A stretch of 64,000 nucleotides of DNA from Pseudomonas paralactis (GCF_001439735.1 NZ_JYLN01000005.1:186001-250000); one strand, 5' to 3'; numbered from the stretch's first letter, positions 18,966 through 29,655 are shown. The notes: generated from the sequence alone by a model not told the origin. Numbers and translations: made by a program.

Positions 18966-20027
18966 ATGAAAACACTGGCCAAACTTCCCGTCACCATCGT
19001 TACCGGCTTCCTCGGCTCGGGCAAGACTACGTTGCTGCGCCATATGCTCGACAACGCCCAGGGCCGTCGCATTGCCGTGATCGTCAATGAATTTGGCGAG
19101 CTGGGCATTGACGGCGAGATCCTCAAGCAGTGCTCTATCGGTTGCACCGAGGAAGAAGCCAACGGCCGCGTGTACGAACTGGCCAACGGCTGCCTGTGCT
19201 GCACGGTGCAGGAAGAGTTCTTCCCGGTGATGCGCGAACTGGTCGCCCGTCGCGGTGACCTGGACCATATCCTCATTGAAACCTCGGGCCTGGCCCTGCC
19301 CAAGCCGTTGGTGCAAGCCTTCCAGTGGCCGGAAATCCGCAGCGCCTGCACCGTTGACGCGGTGATCACCGTAGTCGACAGCCCGGCCGTGGCCGCCGGT
19401 ACCTTTGCCGCCTTCCCGGATCAGGTCGACGCCCAGCGCAAACTTGACCCCAACCTGGACCACGAGTCGCCGTTGCACGAACTGTTCGCCGACCAACTGG
19501 CCAGCGCTGACCTGGTGATCCTCAACAAAGCCGACCTGATCAGCGCCGAAGACCTGGCCCGTGTGCGCCTGGAAGTGGCCGAAGAACTGCCGCCGGCGGT
19601 GAAGGTCATCGAAGCCAGCAGCGGCCGCCTGCCGCTGGACGTGTTGATCGGCCTCGGCGCCAGCTCCGAAGAGCATATCGACGCTCGCCACAGCCATCAC
19701 GATCAGCACCATGAAGGCGAAGACGACCACGACCACGACGCGTTCGACTCCATCTCCATCGACTTGCCGCAAGCCGACGAAGCCCTGTTGCTCGACGCCC
19801 TGACCCAATTGGTGGTGCAGCACGGCATTTTGCGTGTGAAAGGCTTTGCAGCTATCCCAAACAAGCCGATGCGCCTGCTGATCCAGGGTGTGGGCACACG
19901 CTTTGACAAGCACTTCGACCGCGCCTGGGGCGCCGATGAAGCGCGCACCACGCGCCTGGTGCTGATCGGCCAAGAGCTGGACGCCGCCGGCCTTGAAGCG
20001 CAATTGCGCGCTGCCCTCAGCGTTTAA
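18966..20027 (+). CDS. cobW: CobW, G3E-family GTPase of cobalamin synthesis
   Basis: This 353-residue P-loop GTPase is thought to deliver cobalt to the cobaltochelatase. A Walker A motif, GFLGSGKTT, lies at about residue 14. The G3E metal motif GCLCC is near residue 77, ESSG-type switch residues are present, and NKAD gives the guanine-specificity motif. A histidine/aspartate-rich loop (HSHHDQHHEGEDDHDHDAFD, about 240-260) is a metal reservoir typical of CobW/COG0523. An AAAGGG precedes the ATG. It lies 2 bp before cobN and is the first gene of the plus-strand B12 operon. Confidence 0.95.
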   Translation: MKTLAKLPVTIVTGFLGSGKTTLLRHMLDNAQGRRIAVIVNEFGELGIDGEILKQCSIGCTEEEANGRVYELANGCLCCTVQEEFFPVMRELVARRGDLDHILIETSGLALPKPLVQAFQWPEIRSACTVDAVITVVDSPAVAAGTFAAFPDQVDAQRKLDPNLDHESPLHELFADQLASADLVILNKADLISAEDLARVRLEVAEELPPAVKVIEASSGRLPLDVLIGLGASSEEHIDARHSHHDQHHEGEDDHDHDAFDSISIDLPQADEALLLDALTQLVVQHGILRVKGFAAIPNKPMRLLIQGVGTRFDKHFDRAWGADEARTTRLVLIGQELDAAGLEAQLRAALSV

Positions 20028-20029
20028 CC

Positions 20030-23000
20030 ATGCACCTGCTCAGGACCCAGCCCGGTGGTTTCGTCGCGGACGACAATATCGCTGACCTTGGCCAAACCCC
20101 CGCCGAGCTGGTGATCCTGTGCAGCGGCGATTCCAGCCTGGCGCTGCTGGCCGAAGCCGCCCACCAGTTGCCCGAGGATTACCCCAGCCTGCGCCTGGCC
20201 AACCCGATGCAGGTACAAAACCATGCCTCGGTCGACCTTTACGTCGATGAGGTATTGCGTCACGCCAAGGTCATCCTGATTTCCCTGCACGGTGGCATTG
20301 GCTATTGGCGCTACGGTATCGAGCGCCTGGTGGAGCTGGCCGAACGCGGCGTCACGCTGATCCTGATGCCGGGGGATGATCGCCCAGACCCAGAGCTCAG
20401 TGGCTTGAGCACGGTTGGCGCCGAGCAGCGCGACCGCCTTTGGCATTTCCTGCGCCAGGGCGGGCTGGGTAATGCCCTGGATTTTTATCGCTGCCTGGCC
20501 AGTGATTATCTGGGGCGCGATTACCCTTGGAACGAGCCGCAGGCGTTGCCGCGTACCGCGATCTATCATCCGCAAACTGCCAATGCCGATCTTGATGATT
20601 GGCGGGCGCAGTGGAATGCGCAATGGCCGGTGGCAGCGGTGCTGTTTTACCGCTCCCATTTGCAGGCCGCCAACACCGGTTTCATCGACGTGTTCTGCCA
20701 GCGTTTGCAGGTCGCGGGCCTTAACCCCCTGCCTATCGCGGTGGCCAGCCTGAAGGAGCCTGGTTGCCTGGCAGTGGTTGAAGACTGGCTCGATGAAGTA
20801 CAGGCGGCGGTGATCCTGAACACCACCGGCTTTGCCCAATCGAGTCCCGAAGCACCGCACCTGCGCCCATTCCGGCGCAATATCCCGGTGATCCAGGCCA
20901 TTTGCGCCCAGGACAACCAGCCTGGCTGGCAGGCCAGCGAGCAGGGGCTCGGCCCACGCGACCTGGCGATGCATATCGCCTTGCCCGAACTGGACGGGCG
21001 CATCATCAGCCGGCCGATCAGCTTCAAGGACCTGGCCTGGCGCAGCGAGCGCAGCCAGTCGGACGTGGTGTGCTATCGCGCAGCCCCCGAACGCATGGAC
21101 TTTGTTGCACAGTTGGCGCGGCGCTGGGTTGAATTGGCCCGTGTGCCGAATGCGCAAAAACGTATCGCGTTGATCCTCGCCAACTACCCGACCCGCGATG
21201 GTCGCATCGGTAATGGCGTGGGCCTGGACACCCCGGCGGCGGCGCTGAATATCTTGCGCGCCTTGCAAGCCGAAGGTTATCCGGTGGCGGATGTGCTTCC
21301 CGACAGCGGCACCGCGCTGATCCATGAACTGCTCGGCGGCGTCACTAACGACCTCGACAGCCTCGACCTGCGCCCGTGTCATCAAAGCCTGGGTCTGGAT
21401 GAGTACCTGGCGATGTTCGAGCGCCTGCCAGCGGCCAATCGCCAGGCCGTGCTGGAACGCTGGGGCGCGCCGCAAAACGATCCGATGTTTCGCGATGGCC
21501 GCCTGATGATCGCCGGCCTGCGCCTGGGGCTGACGTTCGTCGGCATCCAGCCGGCGCGGGGTTACCAGGTGGACGCCAGCGCGGTGTACCACGACCCGGA
21601 CCTGGTGCCGCCCCACGGCTACCTGGCGTTTTACTTCTGGCTGCGCCACACCTATGCCGCCCACGGCGTGATCCACGTGGGCAAGCACGGCAACCTGGAG
21701 TGGTTGCCGGGCAAAGGCGTAGGCCTGTCGGAAAACTGCTGGCCGGATGCGTTGCTCGGGCCGCTGCCCAATATCTATCCGTTTATCGTTAACGACCCGG
21801 GCGAGGGCGCCCAGGCCAAGCGACGCACCCAGGCAGTCATCATCGACCATCTGATGCCGCCCCTGACCCGGGCCGAGACTTACGGCCCCTTGCGTGATCT
21901 GGAACTGTTGGCCGACGAGTACTACGAGGCGCAGTTACTCGACCCGCGCCGCGCCCTTGAGCTGCAAAAAGACATTCTCAAGCTGGTGCGTGAAACCCGT
22001 ATCGACCAGGAGCTTGAACTGAGCGGTGATGCGGATGCGGCGGTGTGGTTGCCGCGCCTGGATACCTATCTGTGTGACTTGAAGGAGTCGCAGATTCGCG
22101 ACGGTCTGCATATTTTTGGCGAGTCGCCCGAAGGCCGTTTGCGCATCGACACCTTGCTGGCCCTGTTGCGCATTCCCCGTGGCGATGGACGTGGCCCGCA
22201 ATCGAGCCTGTTGCGGGTGTTGGCCAAGGCGTTCGAACTGGGTTTTGATCCGCTCGATTGCGCCTTGGCCGAGCCGTGGACCGGACGGCGCCCGTTGGTG
22301 CTGCAAAAAATTGACGGGCAGCTGTGGCGCACCGCCGGCGATACCCGTGAACGCCTGGAGCTCTATGCGGCGCGGTTGATCGAGCAGGCACTGGAGGGCC
22401 CCATCGAGCAGTTGGAAGAGCCTGGCTGGGAAGACGTCAAGTCGGTCATCGAAAGCCTGCGCATCGTGGTGGCGCCACGCCTGGACGCCTGTGGCCCGGC
22501 AGAAATGCGTGGCCTGCTGGATGCCTTGAGTGGGCGCTTCGTCCCGGCAGGGCCCAGCGGTGCGCCCAGTCGCGGGCGCCTGGATGTGCTGCCGACCGGG
22601 CGTAACTTCTTCACCGTGGACGTGCGTAACCTGCCAACCACCACGGCCTGGCGCATCGGTTTCCAGTCGGCGAATTTGATTCTGGAGCGCCACCTGCAGG
22701 ATCACGGCGACCATTTGCGCCAACTCGGCCTCTCGGTATGGGGCACGGCCACCATGCGCACCGGCGGTGACGATATCGCCCAGGCCATGGCGTTGATGGG
22801 CGTGCGCCCGGTGTGGGCCACCGGCAGCCAGCGGGTGGATGATTTTGAAATCCTGCCGATCAGCTTGCTGGACCGCCCGCGTGTCGACGTGACGCTGCGC
22901 GTGTCCGGCTTTTTCCGGGATGCCTTCGCAAACCTGATCCGCCTGTTCGATGCGGCGGTGCAGGCGGTGGCGGCGCTGGACGAACCGGACGATATGAACC

Positions 23001-23791
23001 CACTGGCCGCCAAGGTGCGCAGTGAGCGCCAAGCGTTGCTTGAGTCGGGCCTGGACGCAGAGGCCGCGGCCAAACAGGCTGGCTGGCGTATCTTCGGCGC
23101 CAAGCCGGGCGCTTATGGCGCCGGTGTGCAGGGCGCGGTTGACGGGCGTTTGTGGCAGAGCCGCGAGGATTTGGCCGAGGTTTACCTGAACTGGGGCGGG
23201 TATGCCTACGGGGGCGCTGACGAAGGCACCGCCGCCCGCGAGCAGTTTGCCCAGCGCCTGAGCCAGGTGCAGGCGGTGTTGCAGAATCAGGACAACCGCG
23301 AGCATGACTTGCTCGATTCCAACGACTACTACCAATTCCAGGGCGGTATGCTCGCCGCCGTAGAAACCCTGAGCGGCGACAAGGCCGCCAGTTACCATGG
23401 CGACCACAGCCAGCCGGACCTGCCCAAAATCCGTACCTTGAAGGAAGAGCTGAACCGGGTGATCCGCGCCCGCGCCGCTAACCCCAAGTGGATCGAAGGT
23501 GTGAAACGCCACGGCTACAAAGGCGCGTTTGAAATGGCTGCGACCGTGGACAACCTGTTCGCTTTCGACGCCACCACCGCGCTGATCGATGATCATCAAT
23601 ATGCACTGCTCGCAGACGCCTACCTGCTGGACCCCGACACCCGGGCTTTTGTGCAACAGCACAATCCCGATGCCCTGCGCGACATGACCGAACGTATGCT
23701 TGAAGCCCAGCAGCGAGGCATGTGGCAGGCGCCGGGGGCGTATCGCGAAGCACTGGAAAACCTCTTGCTGGATATAGAAGAAGACAGCTGA
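20030..23791 (+). CDS. cobN: Cobaltochelatase large subunit CobN
   Basis: This 1253-residue large subunit binds hydrogenobyrinic acid a,c-diamide and cobalt in the ATP-dependent insertion of Co(II) in the aerobic pathway. The CobN/BchH fold is recognised by [16 protein letters not shown] near residue 85, the central [15 protein letters not shown], and the C-terminal WGGYAYGG and [12 protein letters not shown] segments. The length is normal for the family. Its stop codon overlaps the ATG of chlI (TGATG), which points to stoichiometric co-expression with the ATPase subunits. Confidence 0.96.
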   Translation: MHLLRTQPGGFVADDNIADLGQTPAELVILCSGDSSLALLAEAAHQLPEDYPSLRLANPMQVQNHASVDLYVDEVLRHAKVILISLHGGIGYWRYGIERLVELAERGVTLILMPGDDRPDPELSGLSTVGAEQRDRLWHFLRQGGLGNALDFYRCLASDYLGRDYPWNEPQALPRTAIYHPQTANADLDDWRAQWNAQWPVAAVLFYRSHLQAANTGFIDVFCQRLQVAGLNPLPIAVASLKEPGCLAVVEDWLDEVQAAVILNTTGFAQSSPEAPHLRPFRRNIPVIQAICAQDNQPGWQASEQGLGPRDLAMHIALPELDGRIISRPISFKDLAWRSERSQSDVVCYRAAPERMDFVAQLARRWVELARVPNAQKRIALILANYPTRDGRIGNGVGLDTPAAALNILRALQAEGYPVADVLPDSGTALIHELLGGVTNDLDSLDLRPCHQSLGLDEYLAMFERLPAANRQAVLERWGAPQNDPMFRDGRLMIAGLRLGLTFVGIQPARGYQVDASAVYHDPDLVPPHGYLAFYFWLRHTYAAHGVIHVGKHGNLEWLPGKGVGLSENCWPDALLGPLPNIYPFIVNDPGEGAQAKRRTQAVIIDHLMPPLTRAETYGPLRDLELLADEYYEAQLLDPRRALELQKDILKLVRETRIDQELELSGDADAAVWLPRLDTYLCDLKESQIRDGLHIFGESPEGRLRIDTLLALLRIPRGDGRGPQSSLLRVLAKAFELGFDPLDCALAEPWTGRRPLVLQKIDGQLWRTAGDTRERLELYAARLIEQALEGPIEQLEEPGWEDVKSVIESLRIVVAPRLDACGPAEMRGLLDALSGRFVPAGPSGAPSRGRLDVLPTGRNFFTVDVRNLPTTTAWRIGFQSANLILERHLQDHGDHLRQLGLSVWGTATMRTGGDDIAQAMALMGVRPVWATGSQRVDDFEILPISLLDRPRVDVTLRVSGFFRDAFANLIRLFDAAVQAVAALDEPDDMNPLAAKVRSERQALLESGLDAEAAAKQAGWRIFGAKPGAYGAGVQGAVDGRLWQSREDLAEVYLNWGGYAYGGADEGTAAREQFAQRLSQVQAVLQNQDNREHDLLDSNDYYQFQGGMLAAVETLSGDKAASYHGDHSQPDLPKIRTLKEELNRVIRARAANPKWIEGVKRHGYKGAFEMAATVDNLFAFDATTALIDDHQYALLADAYLLDPDTRAFVQQHNPDALRDMTERMLEAQQRGMWQAPGAYREALENLLLDIEEDS

Positions 23792-24789
23792 TGACTGATA
23801 TTCCCCATTTTCCGTTGTCTGCCGTGGTCGGAGCTGACGACCTGAAACTGGCACTGTGCCTGACCGCCATCGACCCCCGTATCGGCGGCGTGCTGATCGA
23901 AGGCCCGCGGGGCATGGCCAAGTCGACCCTGGCCCGTGGGCTGGCGGACCTGCTCGCCAGCGGGCAGTTCGTGACCCTGCCCCTGGGCGCGACTGAGGAA
24001 CGCCTGGTCGGCACCCTGGACCTGGATGCCGCGCTGGGCGAAGGCCGTGCGCAATTTTCCCCCGGCGTGTTGGCCAAGGCTGACGGCGGCGTGCTGTATG
24101 TGGATGAAGTCAACTTGCTGGCCGACCATTTGGTGGACCTGCTGCTGGACGTGGCCGCCAGCGGCACCAACCTGATCGAGCGCGACGGCATTTCCCATCG
24201 GCATTCGGCGCGCTTTGTGCTGATCGGCACCATGAACCCGGAGGAGGGCGAGTTGCGCCCGCAATTGCTCGACCGCTTTGGTTTCAATGTGGCGCTGAAC
24301 GGGCAGACCTTGCCCACCGAACGTGGGCAGATCATTCGTCGTCGCCTGGATTTCGACAGTGACCCTGCGGCTTTCTGCGCGCAGTGGGCCGCGCCGCAAG
24401 CCGAGTTGCGCGAACGCTGCACGCAGGCGCGGGCGCGACTCGACAGCATCGACCTGGACGATCACGCGTTGGCGCAGATTACCGAACGCTGCTTTGAGGC
24501 AGGCGTGGACGGTATGCGCGCCGACCTGGTCTGGCTGCGTGGCGCCCGCGCCCATGCGGCCTGGCGTGGTGCGTCGGCCATTGCCGAGGAAGATATTGAA
24601 GCGGTGGCCGAGTTTGCCTTGCGCCATCGTCGTCAGCAGCAAACGCCCCCGGCCGCACCGCCGAATCAAGGGCAGTCGTCGAAACCGTCTGAAAGCTCAC
24701 CCGGCCAAGGCCAATGGGGTGATATGCCCGCACCGGCCTTGCCCACGGGCGCCCGTCGCGATGTGCCGACCTGGCCAAAAAAGCCCTAG
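23791..24789 (+). CDS. Chelatase AAA+ subunit (ChlI/BchI-like), zero-frame product
   Basis: This is a 332-residue AAA+ ATPase that substitutes for CobS. The Walker A motif is GPRGMAKST (about residue 37), Walker [11 protein letters not shown] (about 104), and sensor segment [19 protein letters not shown] follows. The last 55 residues are a Pro/Gln/Ser-rich linker ending TWPKKP. Its start overlaps the cobN stop. The linker resembles the hinge that joins ATPase and VWA domains in full-length ChlD/BchD, and the slippery A AAA AAG lies two codons before the stop, so this product is probably one of two made from a single gene. Confidence 0.93.
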   Translation: MTDIPHFPLSAVVGADDLKLALCLTAIDPRIGGVLIEGPRGMAKSTLARGLADLLASGQFVTLPLGATEERLVGTLDLDAALGEGRAQFSPGVLAKADGGVLYVDEVNLLADHLVDLLLDVAASGTNLIERDGISHRHSARFVLIGTMNPEEGELRPQLLDRFGFNVALNGQTLPTERGQIIRRRLDFDSDPAAFCAQWAAPQAELRERCTQARARLDSIDLDDHALAQITERCFEAGVDGMRADLVWLRGARAHAAWRGASAIAEEDIEAVAEFALRHRRQQQTPPAAPPNQGQSSKPSESSPGQGQWGDMPAPALPTGARRDVPTWPKKP

Positions 24790-24824
24790 GCATCCGCCCC
24801 CGACCTGACGAGGGAACGGATGCC
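24777..24824 (+). promoter_or_regulatory. Programmed -1 ribosomal frameshift signal
   Basis: The heptamer A AAA AAG (24777-24783) is in the correct phase for tandem -1 slippage in the chlI frame, the same sequence as in E. coli dnaX. A hairpin begins six bases later: GGCATCCG (24789-24796) pairs perfectly with CGGATGCC (24817-24824). The chlI stop TAG (24787-24789) lies between them. The -1 frame is open through this point into the VWA coding region up to 25445. Confidence 0.85.
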
Positions 24825-24842
24825 CGGCCCCAGGCGGGGCGA

Positions 24843-25445
24843 TTGAACACCGGCCGGCAGGGCAAGGCCCGCAGCGCACAGCGCGGGGCGATCAATTGGC
24901 CGGGCACGTTGCTGGGTGGGCGGCCGCAATGCCGTGAGGACCTGCTGTTCCACCTGCGTAGCCGGTCGGCGCCTGAACTGTGGTTGGTAATCGTCGATGC
25001 CTCGGCGTCCACCCGGCGCCATCGGGCGTTGACCGATGCCAAGGGTTTGTTGGCCCAGTTGTTTGACGATGCTTATCGCCAACGGGCGCGCATGGCGTTG
25101 TTGACGGCCAGCGGGGCATCGCCGAAGTGGCAGGTGCAAGGTTTGAAGGCGGCGAAAGGCTTGTCCGATTGGTTGGAGCATTTGGGAGCGGGCGGCGGGA
25201 CGCCGTTGCTGGCTGCGCTGACCGAGGCGGGGCATTGGTTGGCGGCGCGACGCAAGCGCTATCCCGCCGAGCAACAGAAGTTACTGGTGGTGACCGATGG
25301 GCGGCTAAAGGCGATGGGCGCGCTGCCGCGATTGGAGTGCCCAGGCATGTTGATTGACATCGAGCGTGGGCCGATCAGGTTGGGGCGGGCTGAGGAATTG
25401 GCGGTGGGGTTGCAGTTGGAGTATCAGCACATCGATAAGCTGTAG
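24843..25445 (+). CDS. Chelatase VWA subunit (ChlD/BchD C-terminal-like), reached by frameshift or TTG start
   Basis: This is a von Willebrand A domain with an intact MIDAS site (DASAS near residue 52, a GTPLL threonine near 118, and VVTDG). It corresponds to the C-terminal half of ChlD/CobT-type chelatase subunits, with a basic N-terminal RPQAGR/GRQGKARSAQRGAINWPGTLL segment typical of the integrin-binding linker. No ATG or GTG in this frame lies near the expected start; only the TTG at 24843, without a clear ribosome-binding site, is available. The frame is open upstream to the slippery heptamer at 24777-24783. A -1 shift there gives a 551-residue ATPase-VWA fusion from 23791 to 25445. Confidence 0.88.
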   Translation: MNTGRQGKARSAQRGAINWPGTLLGGRPQCREDLLFHLRSRSAPELWLVIVDASASTRRHRALTDAKGLLAQLFDDAYRQRARMALLTASGASPKWQVQGLKAAKGLSDWLEHLGAGGGTPLLAALTEAGHWLAARRKRYPAEQQKLLVVTDGRLKAMGALPRLECPGMLIDIERGPIRLGRAEELAVGLQLEYQHIDKL

Positions 25446-25460
25446 CACCTGGGCTATCGC

Positions 25461-25533
25461 CATCGCAGGCAAGCCAGCTCCCACATGGAATCGGCGGCGC
25501 GGTCAAACTGTGGGAGCTGGCTTGCCTGCGATG
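25461..25533. repeat. Second-type REP inverted pair
   Basis: A perfect 25-bp inverted repeat (CATCGCAGGCAAGCCAGCTC plus CCACA and its complement) surrounds a 23-bp spacer. It is a REP family distinct from the GTAGGAGCGAG elements. It lies between the convergent chlD and DUF1853 genes. Confidence 0.93.
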
Positions 25534-25559
25534 AGGCCCTCAACCCCCCCCCACACCTA

Positions 25560-26507
25560 TCAGCCTGTCCCCGGCACATTCGGCCAAAGATCCGCCACCA
25601 GAAACAACCGCTCCGCTTCTTCCCACTCCTCACCGTTCGGCACCATGCGCACCAGCAACTGCGCTGGGGCCAGTGGGTCCAGGTCTGCCAGCCAACCTTG
25701 CATCTGCACCTCACTCCACACTTCATCGGCCGTGTAATGCGCAGGTGCCAACCAGGAGTGGCGGGGCAGGGGTTGCCAGCGGCCCTCTGGGCGGGTGCTG
25801 ACAAAGTCCGGCCAGTCGCGCTGATGCAACCAGCATCCACGCAGATGCTGCGGGTGGACGCCGAGCGGGGCTTGCGCCGTGCCCGGCCAGGGATAGAGCA
25901 GATACCCGCCCAGCCACAAATGCGCATCGAACGCCTGGATATCCAGCGCCGCCAGGGCGTCGCGGCTCTCGGCCCGTGCAGAAATCGGCAGCTGATGCTC
26001 GGCCAGATGCGCCAGCTTGCGATCCAGCCGGTCATGACAGCCAGGCCCCAGCCATTGCGCGGCGTCCTGGCCATTGCCGTCCTGTGGGCCAAGATAGAGT
26101 TTGATCGCCAGTTCCAGGTGGTGCACGCCATCGCGGTCGCGCAGCAGCATGTCCAGTTCGCCCAAGGTATGCCCGGCGCGGCGGATCGGCAGGTTGGCGG
26201 CCAGCAATTCCACACCCGGCGCGTGCTGCACGGCAAACTGCCACAGGCGCTCGTAATAAAGGCCCAGGCGCCGTGTGCGCGCCAGGCTCAGCCATTGCTG
26301 CAAGGCGCTGCTGTCTTGATCGAGCCCGCGCAGCCACTGCTCAAGCCGGTGCGGCGCTTGCACCCAGTCACTGCCGGCCAGCGGGTGGCGCTGCGGCCAC
26401 GGCGTTTGCGCCAGCATCGGCGGGGCAAGGATCACCCACGCCAGGTCGCGCACCTCGGGGTGGCGCAATTGGCGGGGCAAGTTGTGCAAATCGGAGAACA
26501 CAGTCAT
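25560..26507 (-). CDS. DUF1853 family protein
   Basis: This is a 315-residue cytoplasmic protein with no signal peptide or membrane helix. The features usual in DUF1853 are present: [12 protein letters not shown] near the N-terminus, [14 protein letters not shown] (about residue 85), and [21 protein letters not shown] (about 120-145). The last is an E-x-K-like core reminiscent of PD-(D/E)xK nucleases, so a nucleic-acid role has been considered for such folds; that is inference. It is divergent from nadK with a 145-bp gap and convergent with the B12 operon. Confidence 0.85.
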   Translation of the reverse strand: MTVFSDLHNLPRQLRHPEVRDLAWVILAPPMLAQTPWPQRHPLAGSDWVQAPHRLEQWLRGLDQDSSALQQWLSLARTRRLGLYYERLWQFAVQHAPGVELLAANLPIRRAGHTLGELDMLLRDRDGVHHLELAIKLYLGPQDGNGQDAAQWLGPGCHDRLDRKLAHLAEHQLPISARAESRDALAALDIQAFDAHLWLGGYLLYPWPGTAQAPLGVHPQHLRGCWLHQRDWPDFVSTRPEGRWQPLPRHSWLAPAHYTADEVWSEVQMQGWLADLDPLAPAQLLVRMVPNGEEWEEAERLFLVADLWPNVPGTG

Positions 26508-26652
26508 GGTCCGAGCATAGCCTTTTCAGCCGGGTGAAGGTGCCTGAGAACCATTGTCATCAAGGCCCCGCGGCGACAAAGGATTTTGCCTGAGGCGGCC
26601 TTTCGCCCATAATCGTTCTTTTTTGCCGCACCCCAAATCCCGCAGGAGCCCC

Positions 26653-27543
26653 ATGGAGCAATTTCGCAATATCGGCATTATCGGTCGCCTGGGCAGTACC
26701 CAGGTGTTGGACACCGTCCGCCGGCTGAAGAAGTTTCTGCTCGAGCGCCACCTGCATGTGATCCTCGAAGACACCATCGCCGAAATCCTCCCGGGCCACG
26801 GCCTGCAGACCTCGTCGCGCAAGATGCTCGGCGAGGTCTGCGATATGGTCATCGTGGTCGGCGGCGATGGCAGCCTGCTCGGCGCCGCCCGGGCGCTGGC
26901 TCGGCATAACGTGCCGGTGCTGGGCATCAACCGTGGCAGCCTGGGCTTTCTGACGGATATCCGCCCCGATGAGCTGGAAGTCGAAGTGGCCAAGGTGCTC
27001 GACGGCCATTACCTGGTGGAGAACCGCTTCCTGTTGCAGGCCGAAGTGCGCCGCCACGGCGAGGCGATCGGCCAGGGCGATGCCCTCAACGATGTGGTGC
27101 TGCACCCGGGCAAATCCACGCGGATGATTGAGTTCGAACTGTATATCGACGGCCAGTTCGTGTGCAGCCAGAAGGCTGACGGCCTGATCGTCGCCACGCC
27201 TACCGGCTCAACCGCGTATGCGCTGTCGGCGGGAGGCCCGATCATGCATCCCAAGCTCGATGCCATTGTGATCGTGCCGATGTATCCCCATATGTTGTCC
27301 AGTCGGCCGATTGTGGTCGATGGCAACAGTGAGCTGAAAATCGTGGTGTCCAAAGACATGCAAATCTACCCGCAAGTCTCCTGCGACGGGCAGAACCATT
27401 TCACTTGCGCCCCCGGTGACACCATCACCGTGAGCAAGAAGGCACAGAAGTTGCGCTTGATCCACCCACTGGATCACAACTACTACGAAGTGTGCCGTAC
27501 CAAGTTGGGCTGGGGCAGCCGCTTGGGGGGTGGAGGCGACTGA
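26653..27543 (+). CDS. nadK: NAD kinase
   Basis: This 296-residue cytoplasmic enzyme phosphorylates NAD to NADP. The catalytic GGDGS motif (VVVGGDGSLLGAARA, about residue 72) and the conserved NRGSLGFLTD and TPTGSTAYALSAGGPI segments are present. The start at MEQFRNIGIIG is fixed by a GCAGGAG ribosome-binding site. Its stop overlaps the next start by one base (TGATG), opening a compact plus-strand run that extends through pepN. Confidence 0.97.
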   Translation: MEQFRNIGIIGRLGSTQVLDTVRRLKKFLLERHLHVILEDTIAEILPGHGLQTSSRKMLGEVCDMVIVVGGDGSLLGAARALARHNVPVLGINRGSLGFLTDIRPDELEVEVAKVLDGHYLVENRFLLQAEVRRHGEAIGQGDALNDVVLHPGKSTRMIEFELYIDGQFVCSQKADGLIVATPTGSTAYALSAGGPIMHPKLDAIVIVPMYPHMLSSRPIVVDGNSELKIVVSKDMQIYPQVSCDGQNHFTCAPGDTITVSKKAQKLRLIHPLDHNYYEVCRTKLGWGSRLGGGGD

Positions 27544-28514
27544 TGCTCGATCCCGCGCGTAGCTACGACCTGATTGGTGACGTGCACGGTTGCGCTCATA
27601 CCCTTGAGCACTTGCTCGACCAATTGGGTTACCACAAGCAGGGCGGCACCTGGCGCCATCCGTCGCGCATGGCGGTGTTCCTGGGCGATATCATCGACCG
27701 TGGCCCACGCATCCGTGAGGCGCTGCATATCGTCCACGACATGACCGTGGCCGGGCAGGCGCTGTGCATCATGGGCAACCATGAGTTCAATGCGCTGGGC
27801 TGGACCACACCGGCACCCCCCGGCAGCGGCAGGCAGTTTGTGCGCGAGCACAACCCACGTCATGCGCGGTTGATCCACGAGACCCTGACCCAGTTCGAGC
27901 ACCACCCGAACGATTGGCACGACTTCCTCGGCTGGTTCTATGACATGCCGCTGTTTGTCGACGCCGGGCGTTTTCGCGTGGTGCACGCGTGCTGGGATGA
28001 AGGCTTTATCCAGCCGTTGCGCGCCACCTTCCCGGATGGCTGCATTGACCAACACTTCCTGCAAGCCGCCGCCGTACCGGGCAGTTTCGCCTGCAATGCC
28101 TTTGATCGGCTGTTGCGCGGTACCGATATGCGCTTGCCCGACGGCCTCACCCTGACCGGTGGCGACGGCCTGACGCGGTCATTCTTCCGCACCAAGTTCT
28201 GGGAAGATGACCCCAAGACTTACGGTGACATCGTGTTCCAGCCCGACGCCTTGCCGGAGCCGGTGGCGCGTACGCCGTTATCGTCCACTGAGAAGAATTC
28301 CCTGCTGCGCTACGGCGTCGACGAGCCGCTGTTGTTTGTCGGCCACTACTGGCGCAGTGGTAAACCGGCACCGATCCGCCCGAACCTGGCCTGCCTGGAT
28401 TACAGCGCAGTGTTGTACGGCAAGCTGGTGGCGTATCGACTGGACCAGGAAACCCAACTGGATCCGCGTAAATTCGTATGGGTCGACGTTGAGCGACCAG
28501 AGGCCATTCCATGA
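27543..28514 (+). CDS. Metallophosphoesterase of the PrpE/PPP type
   Basis: This is a 323-residue calcineurin-like phosphoesterase. The metal-site motifs are in order: GDVHGCAHT (about residue 12), GDIIDRGP (about 50), GNHE (about 82), and histidines in VVHACWD and VGHYWRSG. PPP enzymes hydrolyse phosphoproteins or dinucleoside polyphosphates, and the substrate here is not determined by sequence. It starts within the nadK stop codon and its own stop overlaps the rhomboid gene start by 4 bp, so it is coupled on both sides. Confidence 0.9.
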   Translation: MLDPARSYDLIGDVHGCAHTLEHLLDQLGYHKQGGTWRHPSRMAVFLGDIIDRGPRIREALHIVHDMTVAGQALCIMGNHEFNALGWTTPAPPGSGRQFVREHNPRHARLIHETLTQFEHHPNDWHDFLGWFYDMPLFVDAGRFRVVHACWDEGFIQPLRATFPDGCIDQHFLQAAAVPGSFACNAFDRLLRGTDMRLPDGLTLTGGDGLTRSFFRTKFWEDDPKTYGDIVFQPDALPEPVARTPLSSTEKNSLLRYGVDEPLLFVGHYWRSGKPAPIRPNLACLDYSAVLYGKLVAYRLDQETQLDPRKFVWVDVERPEAIP

Positions 28515-29380
28515 GTACCGTAGCTGTATTGCGCTTGCCCCTGAGCGTTGACCTGGGTGGTTTCGTCAAATTGCTGCAACGCATGCAAGTGCCCCATCGC
28601 GTCAGTGAAGAGGCCGGTGAACAGGTGCTGTGGGTGCCCGAGACCATCAGTGACGACGTGCGTGTGTTGTATCAGCGCTTCCCCGCCGGTGACCCGGACC
28701 AGCAACTGGATATTCCCGAACAGGCACCGGTTGCTCGGCCAGGCTTTGTCCAGCAAGTGCGCCATAGCCCGGTCACCGCGCTGGTATTGCTGGCCAGCCT
28801 CATCGTCGCTGCCGTGACGTTGCTCGGCGAAAACCTGCAAACCATGGCCTGGCTGACGTTCTTGCCGTTCCGGGTGCTGGGCGAGTACATCCAGTTCACG
28901 CCGCTGGCCGACACGCTCGCTTCAGGGCAGTGGTGGCGTCTGGTGACGCCGATGCTGATCCACTTTGGCATCCTGCATCTGGCCATGAACGGCATGTGGT
29001 ACTGGGAGCTGGGGCGGCGCATTGAAGCGCGCCAAGGCGGCATCAACCTGCTGGGCCTGACCCTGTTGTTCAGCCTGGTCTCCAACTACGCGCAGTACGC
29101 TTATGGCGGCCCCGGTCTGTTTGGCGGCTTGTCCGGTGTGCTGTATGGCCTGCTCGGGCATTGCTGGATCTTTCAACTGTTGTCGCCCAACCCGGCCTAT
29201 CGCCTGCCCCGTGGGGTGCTGGTGATGATGCTGGTGTGGCTGCTGCTGTGCCTTTCGGGGCTGGTCTCGATGATCGGCTTCGGCCAAATCGCCAACGCAG
29301 CCCATGTCGGCGGCCTGGTTATCGGTTGCCTCACCGGTTTGCTCGGCGGGCTGTACAACCGTCGCAAATCGTCTATTTGA
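28511..29380 (+). CDS. Rhomboid family intramembrane serine protease
   Basis: This 289-residue protein has an N-terminal cytosolic domain of about 85 residues, as in GlpG, followed by six membrane segments. The catalytic serine is in GGLSGVLYG (about residue 205) and the histidine in NAAHVGG (about 258). The L1-loop-like WRLVTPMLIHFGILHLAMN segment is also typical. It cleaves transmembrane substrates in the inner membrane; substrates are unknown. It is translationally coupled to the phosphoesterase gene through an ATGA overlap. Confidence 0.93.
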   Translation: MSTVAVLRLPLSVDLGGFVKLLQRMQVPHRVSEEAGEQVLWVPETISDDVRVLYQRFPAGDPDQQLDIPEQAPVARPGFVQQVRHSPVTALVLLASLIVAAVTLLGENLQTMAWLTFLPFRVLGEYIQFTPLADTLASGQWWRLVTPMLIHFGILHLAMNGMWYWELGRRIEARQGGINLLGLTLLFSLVSNYAQYAYGGPGLFGGLSGVLYGLLGHCWIFQLLSPNPAYRLPRGVLVMMLVWLLLCLSGLVSMIGFGQIANAAHVGGLVIGCLTGLLGGLYNRRKSSI

Positions 29381-29394
29381 TAAGGAAGAGCCGA

Positions 29395-29655
29395 ATGTCC
29401 TCTTTTGCTGAAATGATCGAAAACATTACCCCCGATATCTACGAGAGCCTCAAGCTCGCCGTGGAAATCGGCAAATGGTCCGATGGTCGCAAGCTCACCG
29501 CCGAGCAGCGCGAATTGTCCCTGCAAGCGATGATCGCCTGGGAAATCCAGAACCTGCCCGAGGAGCAGCGTACCGGCTATATGGGCCCGCAGGAGTGCGC
29601 ATCTAAATCCGCGCCAGTACCGAATATCCTGTTCAAGTCGGATGCGATCCATTGA
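29395..29655 (+). CDS. DUF1315 (YeaC-like) protein
   Basis: This is an 86-residue soluble protein starting MSSFAEMIENITPDIYESLK, with LSLQAMIAWEIQNLPEEQRTGY in the middle. That sequence matches the DUF1315/YeaC family, whose function is unknown. It is preceded by AAGGAAGAG. It sits 14 bp after the rhomboid gene and runs into the DUF2797 gene with a 4-bp overlap, so it is part of the same operon. Confidence 0.88.
   Translation: MSSFAEMIENITPDIYESLKLAVEIGKWSDGRKLTAEQRELSLQAMIAWEIQNLPEEQRTGYMGPQECASKSAPVPNILFKSDAIH

Noticed and set aside
24820..24845. ATG at 24820 as an independent start of the VWA gene
   Set aside because: It is in the chlI frame, not the VWA frame, and meets a stop after eight codons.
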